From: Penium margaritaceum
Taxonomy: Eukaryota > Streptophyta > Zygnematophyceae > Desmidiales > Peniaceae
Direction: 5' to 3'
Assembly: GCA_023375785.1 (NCBI GenBank)
Contig: SZWC01001210.1
Coordinates: 1-20,000 of the forward strand
DNA: 20,000 nucleotides
Position numbers and translations under genes: made by a program. Positions 8,986 to 17,244 of this stretch are shown here, piece after piece. How positions within the stretch are numbered: position 1 is the first letter of the stretch; each line of letters begins with the position of its first letter. Below the pieces are notes generated by a model. The model saw nothing but the letters and a program-made list of their open reading frames with translations. It was not told the origin of the DNA and did no database searches.

Positions 8986-9340
8986 GGGTGAGTGAGTGGT
9001 ACAACAGTGGGGACAAAATCATGAAGCCTCGCACACAACGATTTCACACCATCCTGTAAAAAATGTTAAAGTCGCAAGTTAGGAGGATTTCGACAGATTT
9101 ATGTATAAAACTCGTGCGAACTCACGAGTTTGGGATATACACCCATTGTTTGGGTCCCAAAACAAAGGGGTGATGTTCAAAATGCAAATGGGCCTCTGGA
9201 GACAGGAAGTATTCAAGTCTCCCTGCTTAGGGTCATTGATGCCGATTTTTCCTTCGTATTGCGAGGGGGAAAACCCCTCATGCAGACTGATATCGCCATT
9301 CTGAGAACTCTGAAAATGACCTCAGTGTAGGAGGTGGAAA
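8778..9340 (+). repeat. 3' LTR-like tail of element B
   Basis: Starts TGAGGGCC after a purine tract. It begins with a perfect hairpin GAGGGCCG-GTT-CGGCCCTC (8779-8797), continues with the GC-rich block to 8985 (CCAGCC repeats, then a GA-rich run; ambiguous base n at 8975), and contains TATAAAA (9104-9110) overlapping a second hairpin. It then has the AAATGGGCCTC.GGAGAC stretch (9187) that is also in A. The right end is not defined; similarity to A fades near 9310-9340. An open frame on the minus strand at 9213-9647 straddles this limit and has no recognisable family. Confidence 0.5.
9104..9131 (+). promoter_or_regulatory. TATA-like box joined to a perfect hairpin
   Basis: TATAAAA (9104-9110) overlaps a perfect 9-bp inverted repeat AAACTCGTG (9108-9116) / CACGAGTTT (9123-9131) with a 6-base loop. 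Element A carries a diverged version (TTCGTATGAACTCTGAGTT on its own strand, about 2835-2860). It is a candidate LTR promoter element; function is inferred only. Confidence 0.4.
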
Positions 9341-9960
9341 CACAGCCGCTACAAAAGGGCGCTGTTTTTCTACAATGACAAATGCACGAATAACATTCAA
9401 GGCATGTTAACTCCGACAGATAATCATGAAAAATGCACAGTAAAGCAGAACGTTTACAATCAAAGTCTCTTTTCAAGTGCAACCAAAAAAGCCATAACCA
9501 AATAGTTATGAATTTTTGGAAAATGTGAAGGATCACAATCTCCCGTTGAACTTCCGATGGGTCAGGAACCAGATAGGCACACAATTTAGTCCCTTTTGAG
9601 CAACCCATCACCTCGCATGAGAACAGAGCCAACAATAGGATTATCACACAAACTTTTGCTTGTGACTATTCCATGGAAACAATGAGGTTAGTAGCCTGAC
9701 GCTGGATGCATACAATGTCAACATTGCGATTGTGTAACTTTCCCCTGATGTATCAATGATTTAATGTGACCTGTAGGTATGGCTATACAAAATAGTGAAA
9801 ATTTGGATGTTGGAAAGTGAAATTCACATATGAGAATTCTATGGGTGTTATGCAGAACAGAGCATAGATGTGGAACATGTAGAAGTTGTGAGGCAGAACA
9901 CAGTTTAGAATTTGGGACACTTGAGCAATTCATAATCAGCAGTAAGTGTACTTCGACGAC
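9340..9960. other. Stretch with no recognisable gene
   Basis: AT-rich sequence between the tail of element B and the putative LTR of element C. Short open frames on the minus strand (9213-9647, 9718-9969) encode hydrophobic, Cys-rich or low-complexity peptides without recognisable domains. I see no repeats, RNA genes or sites. Confidence 0.5.
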
Positions 9961-9969
9961 AAGTGTCAA

Positions 9970-10396
9970 AATGATGGAACATACATATACACGTGTTGAA
10001 TTATGAATGAGGCATGGTCTGGGTCATTGGGTTGATTGTCGAGCGAGGAGTGCGTAGTCGTGTCGTGAGTGGTTGGATTTGAGAAGGTCCACCGAGAAAT
10101 CCAGGGACTTCGAGCATTGACGGTCAAGATGCAAGATGCATCTTTATAAATCTAGATTTGTCTTGGTGCGTCAAGAAGTCGACGAATAGGTTGTGATACT
10201 TCTGTCCTAGATTTGGGAGAGTGGTTGAAATTTCCAAAAGGTACGGGAAGATTCACTAAGGGCGGGGCAGTTGGCCGGTTTGTCCTCGACTGTCGGAGTG
10301 AATATTGTGGTCTTGCGACACGATGGGCTGTTTGTATAACAATAGAAATACCCACTCGGAAATATTAGTGACACGTGTACGTCTGGTACGTAAGAC
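9970..10396 (-). repeat. Putative 3' LTR of element C (left end uncertain)
   Basis: On the minus strand a purine run (ACGGGGGGAAG, about 10394-10406) follows the chromodomain of C, and TCTTACGTACC follows it. This resembles the GGGGGGGTGATGTTATG junction of element D and suggests an LTR whose first TG has become TC. The minus-strand sequence then contains TTTATAAA (about 10142-10149), a possible TATA box. I cannot find the far end, and the other LTR of C is outside the window, so the call rests on position and the purine run only. Confidence 0.35.
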
Positions 10397-10444
10397 TTCC
10401 CCCCGTTGTAGCCACGACGTCCCGGCGTGCGTACAGATGTGGCC

Positions 10445-10640
10445 CGGTGACGGCGGTAATAGCCGTCAATTAGGTGATCGACGTCTCAAAGGTTTTTGTA
10501 CGGTTCCCACGTGTTGTGCGCAGTGTCTTAGCCATGCCACTTGACGATTTGTTTTGTTGTTTTGGCTCGTCATTGATGGCCGAGGATGTCTTCAATGACG
10601 TACTCGGCGTCCTCGTCCACTTGAACGAGAGGCGGGGGAG
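10445..10640 (-). pseudogene. Chromodomain remnant of element C
   Basis: Minus-strand reading: a proline-rich linker (PPPPLVQVDEDA) followed by EYVIEDILGHQ, a TGA stop (10570-10572), then KTTKQIVKWHG, NTWEPYKNL and DHLIDGYYRRH. This is a chromodomain of the chromovirus type: EYxVE.IL.hr ... YlVkW.Gy...tWEP..nl. It is the same domain as in D (16909-17060). The first stop is explained by CGA to TGA. The domain is the last part of pol and precedes the putative polypurine tract. Confidence 0.75.
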
Positions 10641-11525
10641 GGACATCCCTGCCAGGGATGTTCTCTTCGGGGTCTCGGTAGTGCTTGGGTCTGCTCACAT
10701 GGAACACCGGATGAACTTGTTATTGTCGAGGAGACTGAGTCATGCAACCACAAGGGTTTGCATGCGCTCGATCTCAAATGGTCCCAACCATCGGGGTTTG
10801 AGCTTCAAATAGTCGGCTCCACGGAGTTTGATGTTTGCCAAGCTGAGGAGGACTTTGTCGCAAGCATCAAACACGTCGTCGATGCGATGTCGGTCGGCTG
10901 CTTGCTTCATCGCTACTTGTGTCTTCTTGTGGGTTTGCCGTGTTTTCTCCCAGATGGTGGTGAAGTCTCGGCGTTGAACGTTGACTGCGGGAATGTTGTT
11001 GCAACTTTGTAGTCCGGCTGGTGTGGCTGGAAGTTTGCCATACACCACTTCAAACAGATTTTTACCCATTGTCGTGGAGATTACCGAATCATATACGGTT
11101 TTGGTGGTTAGGAGTTTGTGTTCCCAATCTGTCCCATAAGGTTCGCATAGTGTTCGGAGAATTTTTTCGAACGTCTGGTTTGTCCGCCTGGTTTGACGGT
11201 TGGTTTTGAAATCCTGCTGAAAGTTGATTTTTTTTGCCCAAGTGAGTCATCAGCTCACGCCAAAAACGGCTAGTGAATTGACCGTCTCTGTCACTTGTGA
11301 TGGTTCTTGGTATGTCGTGTAGCCGCACGATGTTGTTTAGAAACAGCTGTGATGTTCTCGCGGCGGTGACGGTGGTCAGTCATAATGAAGTTTGGCATTT
11401 TTCAAAACCTGTCGACAACCAGGAGGATTGTGTGATATCCGTCAGGTGTGACTGGCAATCCTGTGACAAAGTCCATGGAGATATCGGCCCACAGGTCCGT
11501 CGGAATAGGGAGCGGTTGCAGAAGT
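10640..11525 (-). pseudogene. Integrase core and C-terminal part of element C (left of the insertion)
   Basis: From 11525 leftwards: [20 protein letters not shown] (11465-11525, first catalytic Asp in MDF), [20 protein letters not shown], then a frame break. Next come LHDIPRTITSDRDGQFTSRF (about 11267-11325, second Asp in SDRD), and FRTLCEPYGTDWE-type sequence followed by TTMGKNLFEVVYGKLPATPAG (about 11010-11075). The C-terminal part has ADRHRIDDVFDACDKVLLSL and KLKPRWLGPFEIERM (about 10765-10815). The conserved QTE motif is damaged (QTRRTNQTFEKIL). The domain is cut at 11525 by element D; the zinc-binding half continues at 18042. It is non-functional. Confidence 0.85.
11521..11525. repeat. 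Target-site duplication, left copy
   Basis: GAAGT immediately precedes the TG of the 5' LTR of element D. The identical pentamer follows the CA of the 3' LTR at 18037-18041. A 5-bp duplication is typical of Ty3/Gypsy integrases. Confidence 0.9.
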
Positions 11526-12449
11526 TGTTATGGGAGCCGCCGGTCGAGGCGGTGATTACGTCATCATGCTGAGATCAGATGCATGTTTTGATGCTTTCAT
11601 TGTATTCTACATGAAAACCGTGCAAAATCGACCAAAAAACCGGGTCATTTGGTGTAGGGACGAGAAAGATACGGCCGTGCAAAGGTGGGAGGCACACCTC
11701 CAGAAAACAGGAGACGTACCGGTTCGACCCCGAGCACGGCGGAGCGACTTTCTCGCCCACTGCAACCGAAGCGCCCCTGGATGGACGCTTAACCAATGAG
11801 GCAAGGTTCATTGGGGTCCATGGGCGCTTTGGGATGGCGGCTGGAGCTGCATTCGCAAGCAAGGGCGCTTCGGGCGGCCGTGACCTCCGCTGGTCGTGCT
11901 GCCAGCGGCCGTCACGCGTGGAGCACTCAAACGGCCATAACTTAGCCGTTTCTTCACAGATTGAGGCGTTCTTTGGTGCGTTGGAAATCTCGTGGCGCGT
12001 ACTACATGATGCACGTGTTATTTGCATGAATACACCTCGATAGAGGGCTTCAGAGCGCTGAGTAGATTTTGGCAGCCTCATAGGGGCTGGTACATAAGGA
12101 AGCCTAGGGGTTGTTCTAGGCATGCCAATCTTACCCAGAGACTATGTACATTGCCTTGTACCGATCTATCAAGTCTAAAGGATTCATTCCTTGCCTAACT
12201 CTCCTTGTTCTCCAAGCATCACCTTGCACACGTCCATTCGATCCTACAAGTCTTCCGCAGCGCACCTTGGTGCAAACGCCGCCGGGAGAGTCGCATGGCG
12301 GGAACCTCGGTCACTAGCAGCGGCCTTGCTGCTAGGAGAGGGTCGTGCGACACCTCAAGGGTCGGCCCACACACCAAGGGGTCGAGGGTGGGAGTTTTAT
12401 CCCAAGGGCTCGGCGTGTGACCGTCACGCCGGGCGCCCCTCGGTTCACA
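11526..12449 (+). repeat. 5' LTR of element D
   Basis: It is 924 bp, begins TGTTATGGGAGCC and ends GGTTCACA, and is about 96% identical to 17112-18036 by eye. It should carry promoter and polyadenylation signals; a weak TATA-like GTACATAAGG lies at about 12091-12100. It holds a GC-rich hairpin (CCGCTGG/CCAGCGG, 11887-11908). Open frames inside it, including 182 codons on the minus strand (11575-12123), are not supported as genes: the 3' copy breaks that frame. Confidence 0.95.
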
Positions 12450-12451
12450 TT

Positions 12452-12463
12452 TGGTATCAGAGC
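12452..12463 (+). promoter_or_regulatory. Primer-binding site for initiator tRNA-Met
   Basis: TGGTATCAGAGC lies 2 bases after the 5' LTR. It is complementary to the 3' end of plant initiator methionine tRNA and is the standard minus-strand primer site of plant Ty3/Gypsy and Ty1/Copia elements. Complementarity appears to stop after these 12 bases. Confidence 0.9.
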
Positions 12464-12558
12464 ACGTGGACGTTTGCTCAGCTTTGCGCGGACCCAAGGG
12501 AGGCAGCAGATCTGCCACAACTGCGTTTGGCCGGATTTTTTTTGTCACAACCGGAACC

Positions 12559-13533
12559 ATGGCGGCAGCGGCATATGACCAGGCCTACCTCATGGACGAG
12601 ATCCGGTGTGCTCTTGACGAGTTGCGTCAAGAGAACCAGTAGTTGCGCGTGGAGGTTGAGGCGAGGTACATCGGCCAAGGGAGCAGTGCGTTGGGGGGTG
12701 TTGCATTGGCATCCGCACCTGCCTTTCGGCAGCCCAAGCCGAAGGAGCCGGAGTTCTACACTGGCAAGGGCAGTGCGCGTGAGTGGCTCTTCACGGTGAA
12801 CTCGTACTTCACGGCGTTGGGCATTCCCGTGGGAGAAGATGCCACAAGACTGGAGTATGTGCCTACGCTACTCCGGGGAATGGCGCTGCAGTGGTGGTCG
12901 GCGTTGTGTCGGCGGAACGCCGCTGGGTTGCCGGACGGGCTTGGGGCTGGGACACGGCTTCAGCCATTATTGGGTCTACCGCTGGGGCGGGATGTGCAGC
13001 TCGGGGCACGAGAGTTGACGGAGAAGCTAGAGACGTGGGAGCAGTTCGAGACGATGCTCCAGGCGCGTTTCGACCTCCTCAACGGCAGCCGGGTCGCACG
13101 TGATAAGATCAAGCACGTCAAGCAAGGCGGATCGGTCCAGGACTACACTACACGCTTCATGGCCTTGGCGGCGCAAATTGACGACCTCTCGGACGCGGAG
13201 GCGTACGACCGCTACCACGATGGCCTGAAGCCGCACGTCCAACGCGAACTCGCGGTGCTCGGATTGCGGACCTTTGCGGAGTTGGTCTCGGCGGCAGAGC
13301 GCATCGACGCGGTAAGCTACAATGCGTGCCGGACCAGCTATGCAACACAACCACGGGTGGAGCAGCCGGGTCAGGCTGTGCCCATGGAGGTGGATGCAAT
13401 CCAAGCCGGGCAGCAGGGTGCGGGCGGGCAACAGGGACCGAGAGGCAAGTGCTGGGTTTGTGGTGAGGAGGGTCATCGCAAGCGGGATTGCCCCAAGCGC
13501 AAGGCACAGCAGGGAAACGGGCAGCAACAGTGA
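12559..13533 (+). pseudogene. gag: Gag of element D, one in-frame stop
   Basis: Structural protein that assembles the virus-like particle. I chose the ATG at 12559 (ACCATGG context) because it is the first in this frame that precedes the coiled-coil-like start (MDEIRCALDELRQENQ) and has no stop until TAG at 12640-12642. A single CAG-to-TAG change explains that stop, and the frame is then open to TGA 13531-13533, 325 codons in all. The capsid-like region contains EWLFTVNSYFTALGIP, MALQWWSALC (about 12880-12910), ETMLQARFDLLN and VQDYTTRFMALAAQIDDLSD. A CCHC zinc knuckle, CWVCGEEGHRKRDC, is at 13450-13491. Length is normal for chromovirus gag. Protease lies in the -1 frame, with an overlap of about 43 bases. 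Confidence 0.9.
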
Positions 13534-13568
13534 GGAGGGGACGACCTAATGCTGCAAGTCTTTCGTCC
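13512..13568 (+). promoter_or_regulatory. Candidate -1 ribosomal frameshift signal at the gag-protease junction
   Basis: The heptamer G-GGA-AAC (13512-13518) fits X-XXY-YYZ in the gag reading frame, 13 bases before the gag stop. The -1 frame leads straight into protease. Downstream, GCAGCA (13521-13526) can pair with TGCTGC (13550-13555), and GGACGA (13539-13544), inside that loop, can pair with TCGTCC (13563-13568). The order of the four strands is that of an H-type pseudoknot. The spacer of 2 bases is shorter than the usual 5-9. A 1-base deletion in an ancestral single frame is the alternative. Confidence 0.55.
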
Positions 13569-14174
13569 GCAAAGGACAGCACCAGCCCTGAAAGGCTTTT
13601 GCCGATTAAGGAGCTGCCTCAAGTGCTGTTGCGGAATGAAGGTGAGACCCGGCAGTTTCCAAGGATCATCTTGGAGCTGGATCTTGAGATTCCGGAGGGG
13701 AATTTCAAGGGTCGGAGGAAGCTACGCGGGCTGCTAGACGGCGGCGCAAGTCATAGCTTCTTCAACGACAGGTTGGCGACGAGGTTGGAGCTCGCACGGC
13801 AGCCGGGGACGTCGGCCAAGGCGCGGCAGGTATCCGGAGTGGTGGAGTGCGGCAGGCCTCTCGTCAAGCACAAGGTCCATATGGGTGAGTTGGGTTGCAA
13901 CATGGAGTTCCACACTTGCCCTATGGATGACTACGATTGTTTGATCGGCCGGGATTGGTTGCACGCCTGGAATCCGGAGGTGGATTGGAGGTGCAACCGG
14001 GTGGTCGTGAAGGCGGGCGGGAAAGATATCACTTTGCCTTTGTGGCGGGGTGAGGGGAAGGAGTCGGAAGTGGCGGAAGCGGGGAAGCAGCTGCGCGTCA
14101 TCAACTTGCAGCAGCTGAAGCGGTGCGAGCGCAAGGGTGGCCAGGTTTACTTGGCATGGGTGCGTCCACAATAA
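13518..14174 (+). pseudogene. Protease region of element D
   Basis: Aspartic protease that cuts the Gag-Pol polyprotein. The frame is -1 relative to gag. The active site is LLDGGASHSFF with the catalytic Asp at 13737-13739; here the usual DS/TG is DGG. It continues with a region ending CPMDDYDCLIGRDWL (about 13917-13960), the typical close of Ty3/Gypsy protease (ILGxDWL), and PEVDWRCNRVVV. A TAA at 14172-14174, explained by CAA to TAA, interrupts the linker to reverse transcriptase, which follows in the same frame. Upstream there is no ATG of its own near the domain other than in gag, which fits expression as a fusion. Confidence 0.85.
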
Positions 14175-15327
14175 GCAGCAGAGCAGCAGATTGCAGCGGT
14201 TGAAGCAGCGGAGGGGCAGTCAGTGGAAGGCACAGGGGCTCCAGAGTTGCCTCCCGGTGTTGGGGAGGTGCTCAAGGAGTTCGGGGACGTTTTTCCGGAG
14301 GAATTGCCAAAGGGGCTGCCACCGCGGCGCGACATCGACCACAAGATCGAGGTGGTGCCAGGTTCGTCACCAACGGTGCCGTCTTACAACCGCATGAGCG
14401 ACGCGGAGCTTGCGGAGCTCAAAAAGCAGTTGGGGGAATTGGTGGACCAGGGCTTCATTCGACCGTCGGTGTCTCCGTACGCAGCACCGGTGATGTTCGT
14501 CAAGAATAAATCAGGGGAGCTGCGGATGTGCGTGGACTACCGGGCGCTCAACAACATCACGGTGAAGAACCGCTACCCGTTGCCGCGGGCCGAGGAGCTG
14601 TTCGACCAGCTACGAGGCGCACGCGTCTTTAGAAAACTGGACCTGAGGTCGGGGTACCACCAAATCCGCATTGCGGAGGAGGATGTGGAAGAAACCGCGT
14701 TTCGGACGTGCTATGGACACTTTGAGTATCTCGTGATGCCTTTTGGGCTAACGAATACTCCTGCTACGTTCATGGCGTTGATGAACCGGGTGTTCCACCC
14801 CTACTTGGACCAGTTCGTGGTCGTCTTCCTCGACGACATCCTTGTCTACTCGCGAACGATGGAGGAGCACCGAGAGCACCTGCGGACGGTGATGGAAGTG
14901 CTGAGAAAGGAGCGGCTGTTTGCCAAGCTCAGCAAGTGTGAATTCGCCAAGCAGGAGGTGGAGTTCCTCGGGCACATTGTCAGCGGGAGAGGAATCCGCA
15001 TGGACCCAAAAAAGGTGGAAGCAGTGCAGGAGTGGCCAGAGCCGGCGTGCGTGCGTGACATCCAGGTTTTTCTTGGTTTTACGAACTACTACCGGAGGTT
15101 TATCCGGGGGCACGCGGCAATGGGAGCACCCTTGACAGACTTGCTCAAGAAAGGGCGCCAATGGGAGTGGGGTGCAAAGGAGGGGCAAGCCTTTGGTGCA
15201 ATGAAGGCTGCCATGTGTCAAGCCCCGGTGTTGGTGCATCCGGACACGAGAAAGGAGTACGTGTTGGCGACGGACGCAAGCGACTATGCAATCGGCGGGG
15301 TGCTGATGCAGGACCAATGGGAAGGGG
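14175..15327 (+). pseudogene. Reverse transcriptase and start of RNase H of element D
   Basis: Same frame as protease. The linker is [20 protein letters not shown], then [14 protein letters not shown], both standard for Ty3/Gypsy. The RT motifs in order are [37 protein letters not shown] (about 14540-14585), [12 protein letters not shown] (about 14638-14673, containing the first catalytic Asp), [12 protein letters not shown] (14736-14771, usual A replaced by T) and FLDDILVYS with the catalytic Asp pair at 14832-14837. RNase H starts at [16 protein letters not shown] (about 15268-15315). The frame is lost at the GGGG run 15324-15327: one extra base moves the reading to the gag frame, and the original frame ends at 15371. 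This break alone would abolish RNase H and integrase. Confidence 0.9.
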
Positions 15328-16893
15328 TTGCAGCCCATTGCGTACTACTCCAAGAAGCTGAAAGGGGCTGAACTCAACTACCCGATCCACGAGAAGGAGA
15401 TGCTCGCGGTGGTCCAGGCCTTCAAGCAATGGAGGTGCTACCTTGAGGCGCGGCGGTGTGTGGTGCACACGGACCACTACGCGCTCAAGTACCTCAGGTC
15501 GCAGCCGAACCTGGGTCGTCGTCAAGCACGGTGGATGGAGCTGCTGGAGGGCGGCTTCGACTATGAGATCCAGTACAAACCAGGGAGGATCAATCCAGCA
15601 GACCCGCTTTCGCGTCGCCCGGACTTGGGCGTGCATGCAATCACGGTGCTGGCGGGATCTCCAATCATCCGCAGCCTGTTTGCACACGGGTATGTGGAGG
15701 ACAATGACTTTGCCGGAAGTACGGTGAAGGGGTGCAAGTGGGACGACCAGTATTGGCGGCGTGAGAAGGGGAACCAGATTGTGGTGCCGTGGAGTGCGTC
15801 ATTGCGGCAAGCGCTGTTGGAAGAGGCGCATGACTCGCACTACAGTGGTCATTTCGGCCATGACAAGACCTTCAAGACGCTTGCGCGCCAATATTGGTGG
15901 GCGATGATGGGAGCAGATTGTAAGGAGTACGTGAGCAGCTGTGACACGTGCCAAAGAATCAAGTCACGGAGGACACGGGCGCCAGGGGAACTGCAGCCGC
16001 TACCGGTGCCGGAACGTCCGTGGACGGACATCTCACTTGATTTTGTGGGGGGTCTTCCACGGAATGCAACGGGCAATACCATGGTGCTGGTGGTGGTGGA
16101 CCGGTTCAGCAAAATGGCGCACTTTATTCCATGTGCGGAGAAGGTCACGGCAGTAGAGACGGCTCAACTCCTCTTGCAACACGTCATCAAGCTGCACGGG
16201 GTGCCGAAGTGCATGGTCTCGGACCGCGACCCGCGCTTCACCTCCCGGTTTTGGGAGGAACTCTTCAAGAAGCTAGGCACCCGTGTGGCTCTTTCATCGG
16301 CCTACCATCCCCAAACGGATGGCCAAACTGAGCGCACCAATCAGACCATGGAGCAGCTACTGCGGGGGATCTTGGAGCCGGATGGCGAGGGATGGGAATG
16401 CAAGCTCCCGGTGGCTGAGTTTGCCTACAATTCAGCAGTGCATGCCTCTACGGGGCGGTCCCCCTTTGAGGTAATGTATGGGGTGCAGCCGGCATGTCCC
16501 TCAGACGTGGCAACGGGGTCGGACCTACCCGCGGTGCAGCAGTTTACAAGTGACTTCATAGAGGTGTGGCGCGGTGTACGCGAGGCGCTACACAAGGCAC
16601 AGCAGCAGATGAAGCGGCAAGAGGACAAGCACCGGACAGCCGAGGAGTTCTCGGTGGGACAACAGGTGCTGCTAAGCTCGCGGAACCTGCAACTGGCAGG
16701 GGTGGGCAGCGACAAGCTCAAGCCACGGTGGGTGGGCCCTTTTCCGGTCAAGGAGAAGCGGTCCGCGGTGAGCTACGAGTTGGAGCTGCCGGACCACTAT
16801 GGCATCCATCCCGTATTCCATGCTTCTCTTCTCAAGGCCTACAAGGAGCCGGATGCGCAGTTTGCGGCGTGGGGACAGGCCCCTCCCCCATAG
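15328..16893 (+). pseudogene. RNase H and integrase of element D
   Basis: Open for 521 codons in the gag frame. RNase H continues with [20 protein letters not shown], then HTDHYALKYL, ARWMELLEGG and PGRINPADPLSRRPD (to about 15625). The integrase zinc-binding domain is HDSHYSGHFGHDKT ... CDTCQ (about 15829-15955). The catalytic core has D in ISLDFV (16039-16041), D in VSDRDPRF (16222-16224) and E in DGQTERTNQ (16330-16332), giving the D,D-35-E spacing. The C-terminal part includes GDKLKPRWVGPF and YGIHPVFHASLLKAY (to about 16845). It ends at TAG 16891-16893, explained by CAG to TAG, after which the chromodomain follows in frame. The catalytic residues are intact but cannot be reached by normal translation. 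Confidence 0.92.
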
Positions 16894-17244
16894 GTCTTGG
16901 TGGAGGGTGCAGAGGAGTATGTGGTGGAAAAGATTCTCGGGCACCGTCGGCGCGGTAACGGATGACAATACTTGGTGCAATGGCTCGGCTATGGGCCTGA
17001 GCACAACTGCTGGGTCCCCGAAACCGATTTCCACAGGGGCGGTGCTGTCAACACGGTCCTCCGAGCGTACCAGGAGCGCACCGGGACGGTGCGCCCTCGG
17101 AGGGGGGGTGATGTTATGGGAGCCGCCGGTCGAGGCGGTGATTACGTCGTCATGCTGAGATCAGATGCATGTTTTGATGCTCTCATTGTATTCTACATGA
17201 AAAACCGTACGAAATCAACCAAAAAACCGGGTCATTTGGTGTAG
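16894..17244 (+). pseudogene. Chromodomain of element D, reading into the 3' LTR
   Basis: In frame with integrase after the TAG. EEYVVEKILGHRRR (about 16912-16953), a TGA at 16963-16965 (from CGA), then QYLVQWLGYGPEHNCWVPET (16966-17025). This is a chromodomain with aromatic residues at the expected positions, though VPE replaces the usual WEP spacing of the last motif. Such domains target chromovirus insertion to chromatin. The frame has no stop before the polypurine tract; it reads through it and through 133 bases of the 3' LTR, ending at 17244. Confidence 0.85.
17099..17111 (+). promoter_or_regulatory. Polypurine tract of element D
   Basis: GGAGGGGGGGTGA directly precedes the TG of the 3' LTR. 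It is the expected plus-strand primer, interrupted by a single T. Confidence 0.85.

Noticed and set aside
9213..9647. 144-codon minus-strand open frame with hydrophobic start and many Cys
   Set aside because: It overlaps the LTR-like tail of element B at one end, shows no family pattern, and a signal-peptide-like start alone is weak in AT-rich DNA.
11575..12123. 182-codon open frame on the minus strand inside the 5' LTR of element D
   Set aside because: The 3' LTR carries the same sequence with an indel and substitutions that break the frame into pieces (17183-17398, 17405-17710). No recognisable domain; the GC-rich LTR favours long chance frames.
12191..12799. 202-codon plus-strand open frame across the LTR end and start of gag
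   Set aside because: It crosses the primer-binding site, is in a different frame from gag and has no domain; gag in the neighbouring frame explains the sequence.
15145..15687. 180-codon minus-strand open frame opposite RNase H, and similar frames at 14748-15338 and 13027-13527
   Set aside because: They are antisense to well-supported gag, reverse transcriptase and RNase H sequence and have Pro/Arg/His-rich compositions typical of reading GC-rich genes backwards.
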